Shown piece after piece: positions 31,129 to 35,313 of a DNA stretch of 35,313 nt (its first letter is position 1; each line of letters starts with the position of its first letter). Origin of the DNA: Deltaproteobacteria bacterium (GTDB lineage Bacteria; Desulfobacterota; Syntrophia; Syntrophales; UBA2210); contig JAFGGB010000203.1 in assembly GCA_016930775.1 (NCBI GenBank), forward strand, positions 1 to 35,313, in the 5' to 3' direction. The notes beneath the pieces are model-generated. The model worked only from the letters and a program-made list of their open reading frames with translations. It was not told the origin of the DNA and made no database searches. The translations under genes were made by a program, and so were the position numbers.

Positions 31129-33765
31129 ATGAGATCCTTCAACGCAAACTTCATAACGGAGAAGAACAAGCGGGCTGACGGACCGGTCCCCGTGAATCTC
31201 CTGAAATTCAATTTCGCCACGCCCGTCTACATCTCCGACCGTGACGTGACGCCGCCGGGAGGGAACGCCCACAGCGGTCTCGTGCGCAGCTGGGGTTTTA
31301 TCGATACGTCCGTCTCCCAGACGGAGGGCGCCGGTGTCCTGGGAGTCCTGGAGATTCAGGACCTACAGCTTCGGATCATAAACTCCGAATCGCCCCGGTT
31401 CAGCGATAGCTTCACTGACGAGGATCCGCCGGAGAACGTCATCGTGGAGATGTATCAGTGGTTCGAAGGACTCCAGAACTCGGAAAAGGAAATCATCTTC
31501 AAAGGCATAATATACGGCCAGCCGGTCTATGACGAATACTACTGCGACATCACCGTCCGTGGAATCTTTCAGAAGTACAACTGGAAGATCGGCGAGGACA
31601 AAATAATCAGATCCGCCGACTATCCCGACGTGGATCCGGACGATATCGGGAAAATGCAGAACATCATCTACGGCAGCCATGAGTGCGTGCCGTGCCGCTC
31701 CGTGAAATCCGGCGCCGTCGACAGCTTGGAATCATCCATTGATGAGGATGATACATCGATCGTACTCTCTTACGCGGGTGAGTATGCCTCTTCGGGTACG
31801 GTCAAGTGCGATGAGGAGGAAATTACCTATACAGGGAAGAGCGGCAATACGCTTACCGGTTGCACCCGGGGTGCGAACGGCACGACGGCGACCTCGCACC
31901 TGGTCGGCGCGTCGATATGGCAGGAACTGGAATCGTTCGTCTACCAGGTGGCCAGTCACCCCGTGAAATCCATCGACGACGTCTATGTCGACGGCCAGCG
32001 GGTGACCTCCGTGGCCACCAGATACACCGGTCAGAGCGGAGATGAGCTTACCGGATATGAGGGGCAGGCGGTCTTTACCGTGCCCTCCCGGCTTACCCGC
32101 GCGCAGGCAATCGATCTGCTCGTCAATGATGGTATCGTCATCAATGATGGGATCGGCGTCAGCGATACCATCGGCGTTAATGATGGGATCTCTGTCAATG
32201 ACGCCATTTCGGTCGTCGATACCATCGGCGTCAGCGACGGCATCAGTATTTCGGATCTGATCAGTGTCCTGGATACAATCGGTGTGTCTGACGGAATATC
32301 TGTATCCGACAACATCGGTGTTTCCACGACCGCCACGACAAAGAGCATTTACCCGAGCGGTTCACTGGGTCAGACGGGACATGCGAATATTATTGACGGA
32401 TCGAGCAATACCTACTGCGAACTCGATGCCGGCCAGAGCTGCAGGGCCAACTTTCCGTCAACGAACTACGGCACGATAGTAAAACAGCACATACACTTCA
32501 TTGCCGGCGGTGTCGGCCTTGACACTATCGGGATTACCTATGGGATGGGCTGGTCTCCCACGTCCATCGAGGCCGGGGATATCTCTGAGTATCGCGTGTC
32601 GAAGGATGGCGGCAACTGGGATGATTACATCATATTTAATGCGCCGACCGGCGTCAACGACCGCCGCATCTTCGAGGTGCTCCGAAAAGAGGTGGAATAC
32701 ATCCCCACTGTTACGAAGACCGGATCCGCCTCGAAGTCCGGCACCGTCTCAAAGACCGGGGCCGCTTCCAAGTCGGGGAGCGTGAGCAAGTCCGGTACCG
32801 TCTCAAAGACCGGGGCCGCCTCAAAGTCGGGGAGCGTGACCAGGTCCGGCAACGTCACCAAAACGGGTGCCGCCGCCAAGTCCGGAACGGTGACGCGATC
32901 GGGTGCGGTGACACTGACCGGCAATTCCGTCGCCGACGTTCGCGTCGGGAAACTGGTCACCGTTGACGTTGACGGCTATCGGGACGACGACGCCGGGACC
33001 TATACCGGCACGCCCTATGCGCTGATCGAGCGTCCCGATCATGTCTTCAAACATATATGGTGCGTGCTCCTGGAGGCCCCTTCGGGGTACATCGATGCGG
33101 CGACGTTCGCGGCAGCCGGAACATTCTATAATACTCATTCCTATGCCTTCTCCATTCTCATTGATGAGCCGGTTCAGGCCGAGGGTCTGCTCATGCGCCT
33201 GGCGCTGCAGTGCCGGTCCCGGTTTGTCGTGACGGCATACGGCACCGTGAAACTGGTTGTCCGGCAACTTTCGCAGTCCAGCGGCCATTCCATCTCGAAA
33301 AACGAGATCATGTGTGACTCGATATCCGTGCGGCGGAGTGCGACGACCGATCTGATCAACTATTTCAACGTCTATTACGACCCGGACCGCACACAGTCGC
33401 GCTATGACCCCGGATCGTATCTGGGATGCTTGGAATGTACCGATGCCACCTCGATTACGCGATATGGACGCCGTGACTGGTCCGGATCTGAGGACGTCTT
33501 CTGTTTCGACGCGGTGCGATCGGAGGCAATGGCGGAGCATGTGGCTGCCTTTCTGCTTGAGTATCATGCGGCCGTGAGGCGGATGCCCTGCTTTTCGGTG
33601 TTCCTGGACAATATGGAAATAGAACCGGCCGACGTCATTGACGTAACGCATCCGCTCGATTCCATGTCGGGATTCACGGCGGATGTGATCAAAACGATCC
33701 ATCATCCCGGCTCGGCCAGGCAGGACACGATAGACCATGTAGAAGTTGTAACGGTGGAAAACTGA
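31129..33765 (+). CDS. Tail tip/hub protein with two hexapeptide arrays
   Basis: This 878-aa protein follows the distal tail protein. The N-terminal ~170 residues are beta-rich and hub-like (VPVNLLKFNFATPVYISDRD, GVLGVLEIQDLQLRIIN). Residues 195-265 contain a small domain with GNTLTGCTRGANGTTATSH, a motif common in tail tip and fibre proteins. Two tandem hexapeptide arrays follow (residues about 332-399 and 530-595), separated by a ~130-residue lectin-like segment (CELDAGQSCRANFPS). The C-terminal 270 residues contain a hub-like region (VRRSATTDLINYFNVYYDPD, YHAAVRRMPCFSVFLDN). It probably forms the central tip that contacts the host surface or feeds DNA through. Its stop overlaps the next ATG. 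Confidence 0.8.
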   Translation: MRSFNANFITEKNKRADGPVPVNLLKFNFATPVYISDRDVTPPGGNAHSGLVRSWGFIDTSVSQTEGAGVLGVLEIQDLQLRIINSESPRFSDSFTDEDPPENVIVEMYQWFEGLQNSEKEIIFKGIIYGQPVYDEYYCDITVRGIFQKYNWKIGEDKIIRSADYPDVDPDDIGKMQNIIYGSHECVPCRSVKSGAVDSLESSIDEDDTSIVLSYAGEYASSGTVKCDEEEITYTGKSGNTLTGCTRGANGTTATSHLVGASIWQELESFVYQVASHPVKSIDDVYVDGQRVTSVATRYTGQSGDELTGYEGQAVFTVPSRLTRAQAIDLLVNDGIVINDGIGVSDTIGVNDGISVNDAISVVDTIGVSDGISISDLISVLDTIGVSDGISVSDNIGVSTTATTKSIYPSGSLGQTGHANIIDGSSNTYCELDAGQSCRANFPSTNYGTIVKQHIHFIAGGVGLDTIGITYGMGWSPTSIEAGDISEYRVSKDGGNWDDYIIFNAPTGVNDRRIFEVLRKEVEYIPTVTKTGSASKSGTVSKTGAASKSGSVSKSGTVSKTGAASKSGSVTRSGNVTKTGAAAKSGTVTRSGAVTLTGNSVADVRVGKLVTVDVDGYRDDDAGTYTGTPYALIERPDHVFKHIWCVLLEAPSGYIDAATFAAAGTFYNTHSYAFSILIDEPVQAEGLLMRLALQCRSRFVVTAYGTVKLVVRQLSQSSGHSISKNEIMCDSISVRRSATTDLINYFNVYYDPDRTQSRYDPGSYLGCLECTDATSITRYGRRDWSGSEDVFCFDAVRSEAMAEHVAAFLLEYHAAVRRMPCFSVFLDNMEIEPADVIDVTHPLDSMSGFTADVIKTIHHPGSARQDTIDHVEVVTVEN
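32122..32325 (+). repeat. Eleven V-(N/S)-D-(G/T)-I-(G/S) hexapeptide repeats
   Basis: The hub protein carries eleven consecutive six-residue units such as VSDTIG, VNDGIS, VSDGIS and VLDTIG. Valine or isoleucine at positions one and five alternates with small or acidic residues. This periodic pattern favours a beta-solenoid or fibrous stalk. DNA-level identity between units is partial, so the array is selected at protein level. Confidence 0.9.
32716..32913 (+). repeat. Eleven (K/R)-(S/T)-G-X-(A/V)-(S/T) hexapeptide repeats
   Basis: Units include KTGSAS, KSGTVS, KTGAAS, KSGSVS and RSGNVT, eleven in all, followed by LTGNS. They are rich in Gly, Ser, Thr and Lys and lack large side chains, unlike the first array. 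A 54-base block (KSGTVS KTGAAS KSGSVS) is repeated nearly exactly at 32734-32787 and 32788-32841, a sign of recent duplication. Confidence 0.9.
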
Positions 33766-34100
33766 TGACTGAGAAGACCATACCGACTGAATGCAAGACC
33801 GATCTGGAAAAGACCGAATACTGGACCAGGGCGCAGGAGCTGCTCCGGCTGGAACACAATGAGATGGGAGTGCAGTTCCGAGATGGCAAGATTACAAAGA
33901 AAGAGTGGGAGAAATACCGGAAAGAGTCGTTTCTTCCGCGAAGCAAGAAGATTCACAAGGAATTAAATGAATCGAGGGCGTCCCTGCGGAACGAGGCCGC
34001 GAAAGAAGATGAATCACCGTGGACTTACGATAAGGAAGCCCTCAAAGAATCCACAAAATGGTCCCCTGATATAAGCGAAGAGGCATTACTCAATGGCTGA
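33765..34100 (+). CDS. Charged hypothetical protein in the tail region
   Basis: This 111-aa protein is rich in Lys and Glu and predicted helical (YWTRAQELLRLEHNEMGVQF, then GKITKKEWEKYRKESFLPRS). It overlaps the hub stop by one base and the fibre start by eight. Such small charged proteins near fibre genes can be fibre chaperones or adaptors, but nothing proves this here. Confidence 0.65.
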   Translation: MTEKTIPTECKTDLEKTEYWTRAQELLRLEHNEMGVQFRDGKITKKEWEKYRKESFLPRSKKIHKELNESRASLRNEAAKEDESPWTYDKEALKESTKWSPDISEEALLNG

Positions 34101-35313
34101 GGACTTTACTACATACACAGAAGTTGATCCTGATAGTCATATCAGTGTTGATTCGGCATCAAAAATCACCCTCGCTGGTCTTGCAAGAGATGAAGAAGCC
34201 TATGTTTATAAGGATCATGGCACTGCTCATTTTGATGGTGATTTTGAACACCTCATTGACTATGCCTTTACTTCAGGCACTTCCGATAACGCCATGCTCT
34301 ATATAGCCGTCTTATCTAATATTGTAGCAACCGTGCCGGACATACATTCTGCTGCAGGCGATTTTGTGGGAATACGATGTTTTTATGACGTAGATATGCC
34401 AAGACCTCTTTGGTCGATATACGAAGGTCATTCTGGTGGTTTGTATTATGACTATTACGGACAAAGTGGATACTCACTGGGAAGCACAATATATTTCACG
34501 CTTGAACGCGATGAAAGCGTTGGAACGTATGGCACAATGTATTGTTATATTTACAGTGATGCTGATAGGACATCTTTACTCGACACTCTCTCACTGAGCC
34601 TTCATGTAAAAGCAGATTTTAAATATGCATTCCCGTTAAACAATTCGGATAATGGTAATTCCGGTCAATATATCTATGGTACAATAGAAAGTTATGACCT
34701 CCAGGAGGGGGCGTTAATTGAATTATCAAGTGCCCTCTCCGGTGCAAGCCAGGTGGCGGACATCGGCTTGGCTGTATGCCGTGAGTTTTCCTCGCAGATC
34801 AACGCCGAAAGTTCTCTGGGCGACATCGATCTACTCAAGATGCTGCGCTTCCTTTCCTCCCTACCCGGAATCAGCAGTACATCGGATACGGTCTTGGCCA
34901 TCGGCCGCGCTTTGGCATCCGTTATCGCGGCTGCTTCCCTGACCGCCGATATTTCATTAGCCATTGCCCGTCTCCTCGCATCCACCGTTTCAGCTGACTC
35001 ACAAACACGCGATGCCTCCCTGGCAATTCTCCGGAGCGTATCCTCGCAGATCGACGCCGGCAGTTCCCTGGGCGACATTGATCTTCTGAAGACGTTGAAT
35101 TACGCCTCGGCACTGGCCGGGACAAGCCTTATCTCGGATATCCCCCTCAGCATTGATCGAAGCCTGGCCTCCGCCATTACAGCAGATTCACAGTCTGCTG
35201 ATGTTGGCCTCGCTATCCTCCGGGAGATTGCCTCAAAGATCGATGCAGGAACGTCTCTCACTGATGTCGAACTCGTGCGGCTCATGAGTCTCTGGTCGAC
35301 GCTGGTTGCCGGA
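34093..35313 (+). CDS. Tail fibre-like protein, partial at window end
   Basis: The frame opens at ATG 34093, overlapping the previous stop by eight bases, and runs to the last base without a stop: 407 residues seen. Residues 1-220 look like a beta-sandwich lectin-like domain: FTTYTEVDPDSHISVDSASK, YVYKDHGTAHFDGDFEHLID, many Tyr and Ser residues, and FVGIRCFYDVD. From residue 222 a tandem array of 21-residue units begins. The first ~640 bases are visibly AT-rich compared with the array and the upstream tail genes, which suggests exchange of the receptor-binding or decoration domain. The role is inferred from position and composition. Confidence 0.65.
   Translation, partial: MAEDFTTYTEVDPDSHISVDSASKITLAGLARDEEAYVYKDHGTAHFDGDFEHLIDYAFTSGTSDNAMLYIAVLSNIVATVPDIHSAAGDFVGIRCFYDVDMPRPLWSIYEGHSGGLYYDYYGQSGYSLGSTIYFTLERDESVGTYGTMYCYIYSDADRTSLLDTLSLSLHVKADFKYAFPLNNSDNGNSGQYIYGTIESYDLQEGALIELSSALSGASQVADIGLAVCREFSSQINAESSLGDIDLLKMLRFLSSLPGISSTSDTVLAIGRALASVIAAASLTADISLAIARLLASTVSADSQTRDASLAILRSVSSQIDAGSSLGDIDLLKTLNYASALAGTSLISDIPLSIDRSLASAITADSQSADVGLAILREIASKIDAGTSLTDVELVRLMSLWSTLVAG
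34756..35313 (+). repeat. 21-residue (63-bp) tandem repeats in the fibre gene
   Basis: Eight full units and a truncated ninth are in register every 63 bases. The consensus is roughly x-D-x-x-L-A-I-x-R-x-L-A-S-x-I-x-A-x-S-x-x. Examples are ADIGLAVCREFSSQIN, ADISLAIARLLASTVS and ADVGLAILREIASKID at unit starts. Units 1, 5 and 8 resemble each other, as do 2, 6 and 9, so there is a higher-order pattern. The array continues beyond the window. Confidence 0.9.

Noticed and set aside
32821-33738. A 305-aa minus-strand frame opposite the hub gene
   Set aside because: It mirrors the GC-rich hub coding strand and is rich in Arg, Gly and His; no independent evidence for a gene.
34692-35078. A 128-aa minus-strand frame with repeated sequence
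   Set aside because: The repetition is the reverse image of the 21-residue fibre repeats; the plus-strand frame is open throughout and has a start overlapping the previous gene.
34756-35313. Regular repeats considered as a CRISPR array
   Set aside because: The period is 63 bases, a multiple of three, units are not identical and there are no spacers; the frame is open, so it is a protein repeat.

Overview
The window is most of a Mu-like transposable prophage, with a block of probable defence and cargo genes at its left (repressor) side. The identification rests on the conserved Mu gene order: CI/S24-type repressor facing a Ner-like gene, then a DDE transposase (MuA), an AAA ATPase (MuB), Gam, gp16 and Com homologues, a lysis region, and the Mu-type head genes (DUF3486 small terminase, TerL, DUF935 portal, gpF-like morphogenesis protein, I/Z protease-scaffold, gpT capsid, gp36, gpG). 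The tail genes look siphovirus-like: tube, frameshifted chaperone, tape measure, distal tail protein, hub, fibre. No sheath or baseplate-wedge genes are seen. The host is a Gram-negative bacterium. Codon use and the style of the small conserved proteins suggest a Desulfobacterota (deltaproteobacterial) relative, but that is inference with low confidence. The right end of the phage lies outside the window, and the left end was not located with certainty.

Region 1-399 is non-coding. It holds an array of about four decamers in 10-bp phase (142-181) and inverted repeats (278-340). Region 400-6960 is all on the minus strand, reading away from the repressor: an ABC-three-component (ABC-3C) system (SMEK-type effector, small middle component, DUF2326-type ATPase), a two-TM/cysteine-motif small protein, a DNA methyltransferase fused to an Mrr-like nuclease domain, an unrecognised 203-aa protein, and the S24-type repressor. 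The leftmost 3.8 kb is visibly more AT-rich than the phage core, which fits acquired cargo. Because these genes run in the same direction as the repressor, they could be expressed in the lysogen.

Region 6961-7189 is the immunity/early control region. It has GCGACAACC-type repeats, including a 13-bp exact direct repeat, and a strong early promoter whose 17-bp spacer is itself a perfect 8+1+8 palindrome. Region 7190-13851 is the early and middle block: Ner-like regulator, transposase, MuB, two winged-helix proteins, gp16-like, Gam, several small proteins, Com-like. A nested-stem terminator at 13929-13970 closes it.

Region 13986-16344 holds a probable lysis and accessory cassette: M15 peptidase, lipoprotein, permuted NlpC/P60-like enzyme, a DksA/TraR-like zinc finger, a small membrane protein and a winged helix. 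Region 16347-25831 is packaging and head, and 25828-35313 is tail. Several recoding or architectural features stand out: an internal start for a Z-like scaffold within the protease gene, a -1 frameshift needed for the long tail chaperone, two different hexapeptide arrays in the 878-aa hub, and a nine-copy 21-residue array in the fibre gene that runs off the window.
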